Part shown: in pieces, positions 9,689 through 18,515 of the stretch
How positions within the stretch are numbered: position 1 is the first letter of the stretch
Layout of the letters: every line of letters starts with the position of its first letter
DNA from: Methanosarcina sp.
Lineage (GTDB): Archaea; Halobacteriota; Methanosarcinia; Methanosarcinales; Methanosarcinaceae
Reading direction: 5' to 3'
Assembly: GCF_028693135.1 (NCBI RefSeq)
Contig: NZ_JAQUVZ010000014.1
Location: forward strand, 22,967 to 86,966
DNA length: 64,000 bases
The notes under the pieces: model-generated
What the model saw: the letters and a program-made list of their open reading frames with translations, nothing else
Told to the model about the DNA's origin: nothing
Databases searched by the model: none
Position numbers and translations under genes: made by a program

Positions 9689-10090
9689 TTATGCTTTTGG
9701 TCCGATTGTACAGGTTATAATCCTATCGTTTTTCTTATCTTTTGAGGTTTCGCAGAGCATTTTTCCATCATGCATATGGGCTTCGCAGGAATAGCTGATT
9801 TTGTTTTCCTTTCCCATGTGCTTGAAGTGCATCTTGAAGTATCCCTCTGAGCACCCTATCCCGTATTTAACCCAGCCTTCAATATCCGCTCCACCTGCAC
9901 AGCTTCCTTCGCATGCAATGAGCTCAAAGATCTTTTCCTCATAAGACCCGATTTTTTCTGGAGCTTGGTGGCCTTTTTTGTATTTTCCTTTCTCAATTTT
10001 CTGAGCCTGAAGCACAAAGTCCTCATCGGTGGTGTTCAGGATCTTCAACTGCAAACCTTCAAGAATTTCCATTGTTTCTTTTTCTGACAT
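9689..10090 (-). CDS. hypothetical beta-rich protein
   Basis: A 133-aa soluble protein with no signal peptide or membrane span. After a short helical start (MSEKETMEILEGL), alternating hydrophobic/polar strands dominate (LQLKILNTTDEDFVLQAQKI, GYFKMHFKHMGKENKISYSC, RIITCTIGP), suggesting a beta-sandwich. Five cysteines (two in ACEGSC, one each in GCSEG, YSCEA and LCETS) plus one near the end may bind metal or form disulfides. The layout is faintly like aegerolysin-type sandwiches, but I cannot assign a family. An AT-rich promoter (about 10171-10197, minus strand) precedes it by roughly 80 bp. Confidence 0.7.
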   Translation of the reverse strand: MSEKETMEILEGLQLKILNTTDEDFVLQAQKIEKGKYKKGHQAPEKIGSYEEKIFELIACEGSCAGGADIEGWVKYGIGCSEGYFKMHFKHMGKENKISYSCEAHMHDGKMLCETSKDKKNDRIITCTIGPKA

Positions 10091-10512
10091 CTTCGATTAC
10101 CCCGAGAAAATAACGAATCCAGATAATATTCCGAACAAGATATTGCCTCTAATAAATAAAAAAGTATCTCAAATTATATATAAGTAAATATATAATACAA
10201 AGAAGAATATCTGGACAAATAAAGGCTCAGGATACGCTAAGCCCCGGAAAATATACCTCATGGGAAAGTAGAGACCCTGAAATGTTGTGATCATGAGGAT
10301 TACCACTTTTGAAGAGAGGGGCTCCAATTCTCAGTTTCTTCTAATTCTCAGTTTCTTCTGCTTGACCAAAACACCATTCTGCACTTATGCATTCTCAGTC
10401 AGTGCAGATGCCGGGCTTTCGCCTGCAGGTAGGACTGACCCCGGGGTACTTTTTAATCCAGGCTGAAAACGGTATGCCTGGAAAGAACATCATCCTTAAT
10501 TTTTTTCCGCAT
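10091..10512. other. intergenic region with divergent-end features
   Basis: A 422-bp gap. The left part (10168-10200) is a TATA-rich block serving the minus-strand hypothetical gene. In the middle, CCTCATG (10257-10263) and CATGAGG (10292-10298) form a 7-bp inverted repeat. TTCTCAGTTTCTTCT is repeated in tandem at about 10328-10358. No convincing ORF; the 60-aa frame at 10387 lacks a ribosome-binding site. Confidence 0.4.
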
Positions 10513-11334
10513 TCAGAGCCTTACAGGGATTTCCCGCTCTCTCAGGTACTCTTTTACTTCCCGTATTGAATATTCACTGAAGTGAAAAATGCTTGCTGCA
10601 AGGGCTGCGTCGGCTTTTCCTTTGGAAAACCCTTCGTAGATATGCTGCGGGTTTCCGACTCCGCCAGAGGCGATGATGGGGACATCCAGTTCTTCGGAGA
10701 GCTTTCTTGTAATGGGGAGATCGTAGCCAGCGTAGGTCCCGTCCCGGTCCATACTTGTAAGCAGGATCTCTCCTGAACCCAGTTCTTCTGCTCTTCTTGC
10801 CCACTGCACGGCATCAATCCCTGTAGTTTCCCTGCCTCCGTAAATTACCACTTCATACCAGGCGGGGGTCCCGTCTTCAAGTTCCAGGATGGTTTTGCCG
10901 GGATTGTTCTTTATGTCTGTATTTCGCCTGCAGTCAATAGCAGTAACAATACACTGGGCTCCGAATATGTCAGAGGATTCTTTGATAAAATCAGGGTTTT
11001 TTACTGCTGAGGTATTGACTGAAACCTTATCAGCCCCAGCCCGGAGGATCTGGCGGATAGCGTTAATTGAATTTATCCCGCCTCCCACTGTGAGAGGGAT
11101 AAAAACCTCATCTGCAGTCCTTTCGATCACATCGATCATGGTTCCCCTGCCGTGAGCTGAAGCTGTGATATCCAGGAAAACAAGTTCATCTGCGCCTTCT
11201 TCATTATAGCGCTTGGCGAGTTCCACAGGGTCTCCAGCCTCTTTCAGGTCAACAAACTCCACGCCCTTGACTACACAGCCGCCTGCCCTGTCAAGGGTCA
11301 CATCAAGGCATGGTATGATTCTTTTGGTGAGCAT
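10513..11334 (-). CDS. hisF: imidazole glycerol phosphate synthase cyclase subunit HisF
   Basis: Closes the imidazole ring in histidine biosynthesis, using ammonia delivered by the glutaminase HisH to turn PRFAR into IGP and AICAR. 273 aa with the (beta/alpha)8 half-barrel repeats of the family: [11 protein letters not shown] at the start with D11, GGGI at 84-87, AIDCRR with D134 as the second catalytic aspartate, and IASGGVG near 223. The gene stands alone; hisH and other his genes are not adjacent, as is common in methanogens. Confidence 0.96.
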   Translation of the reverse strand: MLTKRIIPCLDVTLDRAGGCVVKGVEFVDLKEAGDPVELAKRYNEEGADELVFLDITASAHGRGTMIDVIERTADEVFIPLTVGGGINSINAIRQILRAGADKVSVNTSAVKNPDFIKESSDIFGAQCIVTAIDCRRNTDIKNNPGKTILELEDGTPAWYEVVIYGGRETTGIDAVQWARRAEELGSGEILLTSMDRDGTYAGYDLPITRKLSEELDVPIIASGGVGNPQHIYEGFSKGKADAALAASIFHFSEYSIREVKEYLREREIPVRL

Positions 11335-11453
11335 CTAAGGGATAATGAAGTTAACTGTTATTAAAAGCTTATTGAAATTAAGCGATAGAAGTCTTGAGGG
11401 CAGCAGGCTGTTAGAATCAGCAGAGATGGAATAAGCCAGTGGTCCCTCATTAA

Positions 11454-11540
11454 CTGGTTGACCTATCCCATACCTCGGGGAGGAGATCTTTCGTTTTTCT
11501 CTCCCTGCGCCGCAATAGGCATGGGCCTGCCGTCAACCAG
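11454..11540. ncRNA. candidate structured RNA or element (compound stem-loop)
   Basis: Outer arms CTGGTTGAC (11454-11462) and GTCAACCAG (11532-11540) are perfectly complementary over 9 bp. Inside, GGGAGGAGA (11478-11486) pairs with TCTCTCCC (11498-11505) as 8 bp with one bulged G around an 11-nt loop. Between them CCCAT/ATGGG (11467-11471 with 11521-11525) or CCTAT/ATAGG can form as alternatives. Three nested complementary pairs within 87 nt suggest RNA structure. The strand is unknown and no known family is recognised. Confidence 0.35.
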
Positions 11541-11777
11541 ATAAAAAGTGATACAAAAGCCGGCACCGCAATTAATAGATCTGGATTTTGAAGAAAGTAG
11601 CCCCGAGACCGAGCGAATACATTCCTTTACCCTTAAAATGCTTTTCCAATTCATGTGGAATATAAGTGTCTCCATCAGTCTGTCTGGCAGCCATTCAAAA
11701 AAAGCAGAAAAAACAGATTTGAAATGCCAAAACCCATCAAGTAGTCCTCTTGAGCGCAGCGAAAAGGACCGCGTACT

Positions 11778-11796
11778 GTTGCACTTACAGTGCAAC
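11778..11796. repeat. 8-bp perfect hairpin with 3-nt loop
   Basis: GTTGCACT-TAC-AGTGCAAC. It lies 65 nt past the end of the DUF151 gene (minus strand), so it could be part of that transcript's 3' end. No clear T-tract follows in the minus direction, so a classical terminator is not supported. Confidence 0.5.
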
Positions 11797-11860
11797 TCCC
11801 AGAAAATCTTCGATTTCCTGAGATCCCAAAGCGCAATTCGGGAGGCGCAACTCGGGCGAT

Positions 11861-12325
11861 TCAGCCAAAAATATTCATCACACGGGCGCCTTCAAGTCTG
11901 GACATCTCTATTTCGGAACATTCCAGCACTTTCTTTCTAATTCTTATCGGGGCTCCCACTCTGAGGGCGAGGGCAATGCAGTCGCTTGGTCTTGCGTCGA
12001 ACTGCATTATGTTATTGTCCTTTCTTATCAGGAGGCGGGCATAATAGACTTTGTCTACCTTATCATCTATCATTACACCCTCTACCTTTATTTCCATGCG
12101 GTCAAAAATATTAACCATGAGGTCATGAGCCATCGGGCGAGGTGGGGAGATATTTTTAAGCACGTTTCCTATTGAAAGGGCTTCCAGATGCCCAATATAT
12201 ATAGGAAGCATCTCGCCTTTTAAATTTTCAAGAAGTACGACCGGGGTAGGGTCACTGAAAACATCGACTATATAGACATCTTTGACATGAATTTCTTCAA
12301 AATCCTCGTAATTCTCGATGTCCAT
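11861..12325 (-). CDS. bifunctional nuclease-domain (DUF151) protein
   Basis: 154 aa with the DUF151/BFN domain over most of the length: VVLLENLKGEMLPIYIGHLEALSI, RPMAHDLM, and DARPSDCIALALRVGAPIRIRKKVLE. Family members include plant BFN proteins with reported nuclease activity and the Thermotoga TM0160 structure; the archaeal role is unknown. The upstream 12326-12536 gap contains its promoter and a long inverted repeat. Confidence 0.85.
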   Translation of the reverse strand: MDIENYEDFEEIHVKDVYIVDVFSDPTPVVLLENLKGEMLPIYIGHLEALSIGNVLKNISPPRPMAHDLMVNIFDRMEIKVEGVMIDDKVDKVYYARLLIRKDNNIMQFDARPSDCIALALRVGAPIRIRKKVLECSEIEMSRLEGARVMNIFG

Positions 12326-12388
12326 ATCAAATAGTTAATTTAACATGTATTAATACCTTATTTAATTCTTTTAAGATTATTAAAAGAG

Positions 12389-12445
12389 ATCGATTCTTTA
12401 CGTTTTTGGTCCAGACTTTTTACTTCAACAGCTGGAAGAATCGAT
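12389..12445. repeat. 10-bp inverted repeat between pcm and DUF151 genes
   Basis: ATCGATTCTT (12389-12398) and AAGAATCGAT (12436-12445) are perfect inverted copies 37 nt apart; within them TCCAG (12410-12414) faces CTGGA (12432-12436). It sits between the pcm stop (12537) and the DUF151 start (12325), both minus strand. Possible roles are a pcm terminator structure or an operator or leader for the DUF151 gene. Confidence 0.5.
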
Positions 12446-12536
12446 TATAACAAGCTTATTCAAATATAAACGGCTGATTAAAATCTACACTTTTTATATC
12501 CGGGTCTTTTCTATCTTCGTTGCGCTCTCAGTTCTT

Positions 12537-13295
12537 TTAAAACCCGTATTTGCCTATCAAAGGTACGAAAACAACTCCCCCTCTTTTCTCTTTGTGTATA
12601 TTGCCTTCGTTATCTTTTTTAATTCTGATAAGCTCCTGGATATATTCCCCCACAGGAATTACCATTATTCCTCCGGGTTTCAACTGCTCCAGCAGAGGCT
12701 CAGGGATCTTGGGAGCTGCGCATGTTACAACTATCCTGTCATAAGGAGCATAACTGGAATAGCCCACGGACCCGTCATCAAGCAGTACGGTAACGTTTTC
12801 GTAACCGGCTTTTTTAAGGTTCTCCCTTGCAAAATTCACAAGGGGTTCAAGGCGTTCAACAGTGTATACATGCCCACTTTTCCCTACAAGTTCCCCCATT
12901 ACTGCTGCATTATATCCTGACCCCGCCCCTATTTCCAGGACTTTTAGTCCTTCCGAAAGCTCAAGGAGATCACACATGATAGCAACCATATGGGGGGCAG
13001 AGATAGTTTGCCCGCAGCCGATATCCAGAGGCGTGTCAATGTAAGCCCCCTTTTTCGCGTATTCCGGGACAAACATATGCCTGGGGATTTTGAGCATGGC
13101 TTTAAGGACTTTTTTATCCGTTCCATGGATCTCAAGCCCTCTTATGAGGCGCTCTTGCATCTCTTCGAGTTTATGCAGTTCTTCCTGATCTTCTTCCTGT
13201 TTTTTTACTCCCTTTTTTTCGGTGTGGTTTTCTTTACCACGGGCCTCTTCTGCTCTCACCCTGACCGAACCCTTCTCTTCTTCCCTTTTTGGCAA
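12537..13295 (-). CDS. pcm: protein-L-isoaspartate O-methyltransferase
   Basis: Methylates L-isoaspartyl residues so that damaged proteins can be repaired. The core from about residue 44 matches the family: [39 protein letters not shown] motif [16 protein letters not shown], and [12 protein letters not shown] with GGIMVIPVG at the end. The first ~44 residues are Lys/Glu-rich and unlike the usual family start. That part overlaps the upstream zinc-finger gene by 62 bp in another frame. An internal ATG at 13157 would remove most of it, but starts just before the conserved core. Confidence 0.92.
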   Translation of the reverse strand: MPKREEEKGSVRVRAEEARGKENHTEKKGVKKQEEDQEELHKLEEMQERLIRGLEIHGTDKKVLKAMLKIPRHMFVPEYAKKGAYIDTPLDIGCGQTISAPHMVAIMCDLLELSEGLKVLEIGAGSGYNAAVMGELVGKSGHVYTVERLEPLVNFARENLKKAGYENVTVLLDDGSVGYSSYAPYDRIVVTCAAPKIPEPLLEQLKPGGIMVIPVGEYIQELIRIKKDNEGNIHKEKRGGVVFVPLIGKYGF

Positions 13296-13872
13296 ATATG
13301 CGTTTTACATATTTTGCAAGTACAACATCGCCCTTCCTTGACCTGAAAAGCCCGTCCCTGACCTTTATTTTAGTGATATAAAGCCTGGTATTTCCAACTC
13401 TCTCTTCTGCTCCCACAACAAATTCATAGTCTCCGGGAACGCGTTTTTCTACGACGTCTGTTTTTTCAGTTCCTTCCTGTGCGGAGAATTTCACAGTTAT
13501 CTCATCAATTGCCCTTCCCCACACTGTTTCGATTTCTTCTGCAATGCCTGCATTGACACGTTTTCCTCCAGCTTCAAGGGAGGTAATCAGGATAGGGCAC
13601 ACCATTCCCGTCTCTTCATCGTCAACAACCAGTTCATCATCCACCTGAATAACAGTCTCGGAATCCAGATCGGTTTTGAAGGTATTTGAGGTGTCCATCT
13701 TGCTGACAATAACCCTTACGCTGACGTTTTTCGGGGTTTTTATCTTTACCGGATGTACATGGCCGCATTTCATACAGCGGACAAGCGGGCTCTGTCCTTC
13801 TTTCAGAACTTCATGCCCGACTTCCTCGCGCGGAGAACAGGAGGGGCACTCAATATCAATTTCTCTTATCAT
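13234..13872 (-). CDS. HVO_0476-type zinc finger protein
   Basis: About 212 aa from ATG 13872 ([12 protein letters not shown]...); an ATG eight codons further out (13896) is possible. Two CxxC pairs near the N-terminus (CPSC at about 9-12 and CMKC at about 34-37) form a probable zinc ribbon. A beta-rich middle follows ([32 protein letters not shown]), then a basic C-terminus ([17 protein letters not shown]). It matches the archaeal HVO_0476 zinc-finger family, of unknown function, often beside translation or repair genes. It overlaps the N-terminal extension of pcm, so the two are probably cotranscribed. Confidence 0.85.
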   Translation of the reverse strand: MIREIDIECPSCSPREEVGHEVLKEGQSPLVRCMKCGHVHPVKIKTPKNVSVRVIVSKMDTSNTFKTDLDSETVIQVDDELVVDDEETGMVCPILITSLEAGGKRVNAGIAEEIETVWGRAIDEITVKFSAQEGTEKTDVVEKRVPGDYEFVVGAEERVGNTRLYITKIKVRDGLFRSRKGDVVLAKYVKRIFAKKGRREGFGQGESRRGPW

Positions 13873-14032
13873 GGTCTTACCAGTACATGGATTCAAAATA
13901 CTAAATACTTAACTTCTCCGGTGATGTTTTCTTCTGACAGTATTTGTAGGAGAAGGCTGAACACAAAAAGCTCCATTGAAATGAAATTCGAGAGCAATAT
14001 AAAAGAATTTTAGAAATACACGGTTCCTGAAT

Positions 14033-14128
14033 TTAAGCTTTGGGTCTGGGATGTTGTTGTCCTTTTATGTGCGAGACTTTCTCCTCATGCGAATATAAGG
14101 GGCATTCGATATTGATCTGCTGTATCAT
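14033..14128 (-). pseudogene. decayed duplicate of the zinc-finger gene's 5' end
   Basis: Reading the minus strand from ATG 14128 gives MIQQINIECPLYSHEEKVSH and 11 more residues before TAA at 14033. The start aligns with the intact neighbour ([20 protein letters not shown]), about 12 identities in 20, and the upstream bases (GTTATGATA versus CCATGATAA) are also similar. The second Cys of the first CxxC is lost and the alignment dies after about 25 codons. This looks like a partial tandem duplication left to decay between the intact gene and ribK. Confidence 0.6.
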
Positions 14129-14270
14129 AACAGGTCTGTTTTCTAATTCCTTTTATTCTACTTACTTGTTTTGTAAAACTTTTTATATTTTTATTAGGGA
14201 CACTGCTTCCTTTTTTCTTATATCCCTGCTTAATATCAAAAGTTTTATTATAATGAAATGCGTAGTCTTA

Positions 14271-14296
14271 CATCTCATTATTGAGATGCATCTCAA
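14271..14296 (+). promoter_or_regulatory. palindromic operator candidate over the ribK start
   Basis: TTGAGATGCATCTCAA (14281-14296) is a perfect 16-bp palindrome that contains the proposed ATG (14286). A further half-site CATCTCA at 14271-14277 forms a second inverted pair with TGAGATG at 14282-14288. A TATA-like box (TTTTATTATAAT, 14243-14254) places transcription start at about 14275-14280, so a protein bound here would block initiation. RibK orthologues with an N-terminal HTH domain (RbkR) are known to regulate riboflavin genes, which makes autoregulation plausible. Confidence 0.6.
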
Positions 14297-14999
14297 AATT
14301 AAGGCAATAAGGGTGCCAACAGTGCCGGACATTGAATATCTGAAGAAACTTGCTCTCAGAGGAGCAGTAAACAAAACTGTTAAGGTCTCTTCGAGTGAGT
14401 TTCACAAGCATACGGGGGACAGCTCTAAAACCGCAGCAAGAAAGCTAAAGCAGATGGAAGAAGAGCGTTTAATTGAAAGAAAGATAGTTCCCGGTGGCCA
14501 GTTGATAAAAATGACAGAAAAAGGGATTGAAATCCTAAAGAACGAATACGTTGAATACAACAGGATCTTTTCCTCAGAGCCTTATACTCTGGAACTGGAA
14601 GGAAATCTGGTTAAAGGCCTTGGCGAAGGCCAGTATTATATAAACATTCCAGGATACAGGAAGCAATTTGAAGATAAACTACATTTTGTACCTTTCCCGG
14701 GTACTCTGAATGTGCAGCTTTCAGAAAACAGCTCGGCTCTTCGCAACATGTTGCTAGAAATGCCCGCTGTCCGGATAGAAGGTTTCAATGATGGAGAACG
14801 CACTTTCGGAGGCGGGAATTGTTATCCTATTAGAGTAGAGGGCATAGAGGCGGCTGTGATCGTCCCTGAAAGGACACACTACCCATCGGATTTAATTGAG
14901 ATTATTGCACCGGTAAAACTCAGAGATGCCCTGAAATTGAAAGATGGAGATAGAATTGTGACACAGGTAACAAAGCAGGGTACGGAGGGACAGGAATGA
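14286..14999 (+). CDS. ribK: CTP-dependent riboflavin kinase with N-terminal HTH domain
   Basis: 237 aa from ATG 14286; the open frame extends further upstream, but that part is non-coding-looking and includes a minus-strand pseudogene. Residues about 1-85 form a winged helix (VSSSEFHKHTGDSSKTAARKLKQMEEERLIERK). The rest is the archaeal riboflavin kinase domain, which makes FMN with CTP as phosphate donor (GNLVKGLGEGQYYINIPGY, FPGTLNVQL, FGGGNCYPIRV). The combination is that of the bifunctional regulator/kinase RbkR. It overlaps ribB by 4 nt (ATGA), so the two are coupled. Confidence 0.93.
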   Translation: MHLKIKAIRVPTVPDIEYLKKLALRGAVNKTVKVSSSEFHKHTGDSSKTAARKLKQMEEERLIERKIVPGGQLIKMTEKGIEILKNEYVEYNRIFSSEPYTLELEGNLVKGLGEGQYYINIPGYRKQFEDKLHFVPFPGTLNVQLSENSSALRNMLLEMPAVRIEGFNDGERTFGGGNCYPIRVEGIEAAVIVPERTHYPSDLIEIIAPVKLRDALKLKDGDRIVTQVTKQGTEGQE

Positions 15000-15739
15000 G
15001 AGAGAGCACAGCATACGAATGCCTGAAGTATGGTAACGAGAGCATTAACAGGGCACTGGAAGCCCTACGTGATGGAAAAATGATTCAGATCTATGACTCT
15101 GACTCCCGGGAAGGAGAAACAGATCTTGTGATCCCTGCAAAGGCTATTACTTACAAAGACGTTAAGTGGATGCGGAAAGACGCAGGAGGGCTTATCTGTG
15201 TGGCAGTAGATCCTGTGGCATCAAAACAGCTCAGGCTTCCTTTTATGGCAGACATTGTCCGAGAAGCCAGTAAAACAAGTGAATCCCTTGGAGAAGTTGT
15301 TGAAAAAGACGGGGACCTTAAGTACGATTCACATTCCTCTTTTTCCATCTGGGTCAACCACAGGGATACAAGAACAGGAATCCCTGATAGTGAAAGAGCC
15401 CTTACAATCCGGAAAATAGGGGAAATCACGGAAAACTCCCTTTCAGGAAACGGAGTCCGTTTTGGAAACGAGTTCCGGACTCCAGGGCACGTGGCTCTCC
15501 TCAGGGCGGCCGAAGGGCTCCTCGATGAGCGCATGGGCCAGACCGAGCTTTCAGTTGCACTTGCCCGGATGGCAGGAATCACCCCTGCAATGGTTGTCTG
15601 TGAGATGCTGGATGACGAGAATGGGAAAGCCCTTTCAAAAGAAAACTCAAAAGAGTACGGCAAAGAACACGGGCTTGTCTTCCTTGAAGGGCAGGAAATA
15701 GTTGAAGCCTATCTGCAGTGGACAGGCGCAGGGTGCTAA
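14996..15739 (+). CDS. ribB: 3,4-dihydroxy-2-butanone 4-phosphate synthase
   Basis: Converts ribulose 5-phosphate to the four-carbon precursor of riboflavin plus formate. 247 aa. The acidic metal-binding loop is DSDSREGETDLVIPA (about 34-48), the second half of the active site is HSSFSIWVNHRDTRTGI, and GHVALLRA with the RxGQTELSVAL-like stretch follows. It is translationally coupled to ribK, so riboflavin supply and conversion to FMN share one transcript and probably the palindrome upstream of ribK. Confidence 0.95.
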   Translation: MRESTAYECLKYGNESINRALEALRDGKMIQIYDSDSREGETDLVIPAKAITYKDVKWMRKDAGGLICVAVDPVASKQLRLPFMADIVREASKTSESLGEVVEKDGDLKYDSHSSFSIWVNHRDTRTGIPDSERALTIRKIGEITENSLSGNGVRFGNEFRTPGHVALLRAAEGLLDERMGQTELSVALARMAGITPAMVVCEMLDDENGKALSKENSKEYGKEHGLVFLEGQEIVEAYLQWTGAGC

Positions 15740-15988
15740 AACACCTTTTCTTTTTCTTCCTTTTTTGTCCTCTTTTCCATGTTTGGTTTCTTTTTCGCGT
15801 TTGGTTTCTTATTTACCTCTTTAATTTCTTGTTTGCTAGGGGGGACAGCAGAATATTATAATATAAAACGTAAATTACTGCAAATATTATAGTAACAACA
15901 GTATCTTCCGGTTATACCCAACATTTGTTTCTGACGTTCCGTATTCCTGTGTTTTGCAGTTCATATTCATATTTGGAGGTGCCATCTG

Positions 15989-16879
15989 ATGATGCATAGG
16001 TTCAAAAAAGTCCAGCAAGTTCTTGTTCTTGTACTGTTCCTGAACCTTGCCGTAGCTTTTGCTAAGATCATTTATGGGACCTTAACCAGCACTTTAAGCA
16101 TGACTGCGGACGGATATCATTCCCTTTTTGACGGGATATCCAATATTGTGGGTCTTGTGGGAATTTTTATTGCATCCCGTCCCCCTGACAGGGAACATCC
16201 TTATGGGCACCAGAAGTACGAGACCGTTGCTTCGATTTTTATAGCTGTCTTGCTTCTGTTTGTCAGTTTTGAGATCTTCCAGAATGCACTTCACCGTTTT
16301 CTTTTACAGAGCACTCCCGGGGTAACTCCCCTGAGCTTTATCATTATGCTCGGGACAATGGGCGTGAACTACATGGTCACACGCTACGAACAGGGAAAAG
16401 GGGTAGCCTTGAGAAGTCAGGTCCTGATTGCAGACTCCATGCACACTAAAAGTGATATCTATGTATCTTTCTCGGTTATAGTAAGTCTGTTTGCCATAAA
16501 GTTCGGTTTTCCCCTGCTCGACCCTTTAATAGCCCTTTTCATATCTATTATTATCTTCAGGGCCGGATTCAGGATTATGAAAGAGAACTCAAGAGTCCTT
16601 CTTGACATGTCCAGGCTTGAAGAAGATGAGATCTGCCGCCTTGTCATGGGAGTTGATGGAGTTCTCGACTGCCACAAGATCCGGACTCGTGGAGGCATGG
16701 GCGATATCCGGATAGATCTGCATGTGCTTGTGCAGCCTGATATGCCCCTTGAAGATGCACACATTATTGCCCACAGGGTAAGCAAAATGCTGAAGGCTGA
16801 ATATGAAGACGTCTCAGATGTGGTTGTGCACCTCGAACCTGCCTCACCCCAAGGATCAAATAGCAAAAAAACCAGTTAA
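15989..16879 (+). CDS. cation diffusion facilitator (CDF) transporter
   Basis: 296 aa. Membrane spans start at about residue 10 ([20 protein letters not shown]), followed by the CDF metal site ADGYHSLFD (about 37-45), the loop [15 protein letters not shown], and the second half-site [10 protein letters not shown] (about 150-159). The C-terminal cytoplasmic domain (about 205-290, [24 protein letters not shown]) is of the ferredoxin-like dimerising type. It exports divalent metal ions such as Zn, Mn or Fe; the residue pattern does not fix which. A ribosome-binding site (GGAGGT, 15975-15980) precedes the ATG pair at 15989/15992. Confidence 0.92.
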   Translation: MMHRFKKVQQVLVLVLFLNLAVAFAKIIYGTLTSTLSMTADGYHSLFDGISNIVGLVGIFIASRPPDREHPYGHQKYETVASIFIAVLLLFVSFEIFQNALHRFLLQSTPGVTPLSFIIMLGTMGVNYMVTRYEQGKGVALRSQVLIADSMHTKSDIYVSFSVIVSLFAIKFGFPLLDPLIALFISIIIFRAGFRIMKENSRVLLDMSRLEEDEICRLVMGVDGVLDCHKIRTRGGMGDIRIDLHVLVQPDMPLEDAHIIAHRVSKMLKAEYEDVSDVVVHLEPASPQGSNSKKTS

Positions 16880-16884
16880 GATGC

Positions 16885-17982
16885 ATGGCTGGAAACGTTT
16901 TCGGGCAGATGTTTCAAATCACGACCTGGGGCGAGTCCCACGGCAGGGCTGTAGGTGTCGTGGTTGACGGGCTGCCCGCAGGTCTTCCTTTTTCCGAAGC
17001 CGACATCCAGAAAGAACTGGACCGTCGGCGTCCTGGGCAGAGTGAAGTTTCCACTCCCAGAAGCGAAGCTGACAGGGTGGAGATACTTTCAGGAATTTTT
17101 GAAGGCATGAGTACAGGCACCCCCATCTCCATGCTGGTCTGGAATTCTGACGCCAGGTCTTCTTCTTATGATGCCATTAAAGACACTCCTCGCCCCGGAC
17201 ATGCCGATTTTACATACATGGCCCGCTACGGAATGAGAGACCACCGTGGGGGAGGCAGGTCTTCAGCCCGCGAAACAATAGGCAGGGTTGCAGGCGGGGC
17301 TCTTGCAAAGCTCTTACTTTCCCATTACGGAATCCGGATTGCCGGGCATGTGCTCGAACTTGGCGGGATCAGGGCAAAAACACTTTCTTTTGATGAAATC
17401 CTTGAAAACGTGGAAAAAACCCCTGTGCGCTGTGCCGATCTTGAAGCTGCTGAAAAAATGCTTGAAAAAGTCGCAGCCCTGCGGCAGGAAGGAGACAGTG
17501 TCGGCGGAATTGTCGAGCTTATTGTAAAAGGCGTGCCTTCCGGGCTCGGAGAACCTGTATTTGACAGGCTGGATGCGGACCTTGCAAAAGCCCTTGTGAG
17601 CATCCCTGCAGTCAAGGGCTTTGAAATCGGAGCAGGGTTTGAGGCTGCCCGAATGTGCGGAAGTGAAATGAACGATTCCTTCTGCATGGAGGGGGAAAAA
17701 ATAACCTGTTCGAGCAATAACGCAGGCGGCATCCTCGGAGGGATTTCATCGGGCCTGGACATCGTCTGCCGTGTAGCAGTAAAGCCCACCCCTTCCATAA
17801 GTAAACTTCAGCAAACCGTTGACCTCATAACTCTGGAAAACACCGAAATCGCAATCAAAGGTCGGCACGATCCCACGATTCCTCCGCGCATGGTGCCGGT
17901 TGCCGAAGCCATGGTTGCCCTCGTGCTTGCCGACCATATGCTCAGGAGTGGCTTTATCAATCCCAGGACTTTGCTGGAGTAA
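16885..17982 (+). CDS. aroC: chorismate synthase
   Basis: Last step of the shikimate pathway: EPSP to chorismate, requiring reduced FMN. 365 aa with all three family signatures: [18 protein letters not shown] (about 17-34), [19 protein letters not shown] near 113-131, and [18 protein letters not shown] near 328-345. It begins 5 bp after the CDF gene, so they are likely cotranscribed. Its need for FMN fits the nearby riboflavin genes, though that may be chance. Confidence 0.97.
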   Translation: MAGNVFGQMFQITTWGESHGRAVGVVVDGLPAGLPFSEADIQKELDRRRPGQSEVSTPRSEADRVEILSGIFEGMSTGTPISMLVWNSDARSSSYDAIKDTPRPGHADFTYMARYGMRDHRGGGRSSARETIGRVAGGALAKLLLSHYGIRIAGHVLELGGIRAKTLSFDEILENVEKTPVRCADLEAAEKMLEKVAALRQEGDSVGGIVELIVKGVPSGLGEPVFDRLDADLAKALVSIPAVKGFEIGAGFEAARMCGSEMNDSFCMEGEKITCSSNNAGGILGGISSGLDIVCRVAVKPTPSISKLQQTVDLITLENTEIAIKGRHDPTIPPRMVPVAEAMVALVLADHMLRSGFINPRTLLE

Positions 17983-18515
17983 AGGAAAGTACAACGACAA
18001 AGTGAAATTGCGGCTTCTCTCCCCCAAAATCCATTCCAATTTATAACACCCCACAGCCTCAAATTACTTCTTTTTCAATTTTTATTAAAGATAATCGGCA
18101 TGTAGCCATCTGGATTTCAGATAAACTGGCTTGAATGTCGACGTAGATAACCGTAGAGTTGTGTAGATTCTTTTTTTGTATATCAGTGAAAAACGTTTGC
18201 ATTAACTGTTATTTTATAAGTTTTCTGTGCAAAGTCTCAAACAATCTAAGACCCGGAAATAATTACAGACTCGAAAAGAGTATGAAACCTGTCAGTTTGA
18301 CGATCTGGCTAGAAAACTTATATAGAGATAATTAAAAGTAGTTTATGGAGTTCAAATGTACTTTCCAGGATTCTCTGGACTCCATGTTCCCAAAGGCATG
18401 ATTACGTTAGTTTTGAGAGTCATCAGGGTTTGCCTGGTTCTGTCTCCCGGGAAACTTTAATTTTTTTAATTTTTCCTTAATTTGTCTTCTTAAATCAAAA
18501 TATGAGGGATTTGAC
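17983..18515. other. intergenic region upstream of the DUF3160 gene
   Basis: About 530 bp, AT-rich, no coding frame with support. A TATA-like element AACTTATATAGAG occurs at about 18315-18327 and is the best promoter candidate for the following gene, leaving a ~170-nt leader. The leader contains T-rich stretches but no clear hairpin. Confidence 0.4.

Larger units (their letters stand above)
11335..11860. other. 526-bp gap with several inverted repeats, no convincing gene
   Basis: Two overlapping frames exist (11463-11795 minus, 11548-11940 plus) but neither has a ribosome-binding site nor a recognisable domain, and the plus one runs into the next gene's end. The region carries a compound stem-loop at 11454-11540 and an 8-bp hairpin at 11778-11796, and is less AT-rich than other gaps here. 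It may hold a structured RNA or a decayed element. Confidence 0.45.

Noticed and set aside
10240..10300. Possible C/D-box RNA near CCTGAAATG...TGATCATGA
   Set aside because: C and D box matches are poor and not placed to form a kink-turn; only a 7-bp inverted repeat remains.
11548..11940. 130-codon plus-strand frame beside hisF
   Set aside because: No start signal or domain, and its end overlaps the DUF151 gene antisense; more likely non-coding.
14040..14285. N-terminal 82 codons of the long ribK frame
   Set aside because: Composition (Phe/Ile/Cys runs) is not that of the protein, it runs over the zinc-finger pseudogene antisense and the TATA box, and the family starts at MHLKIKAIRV.
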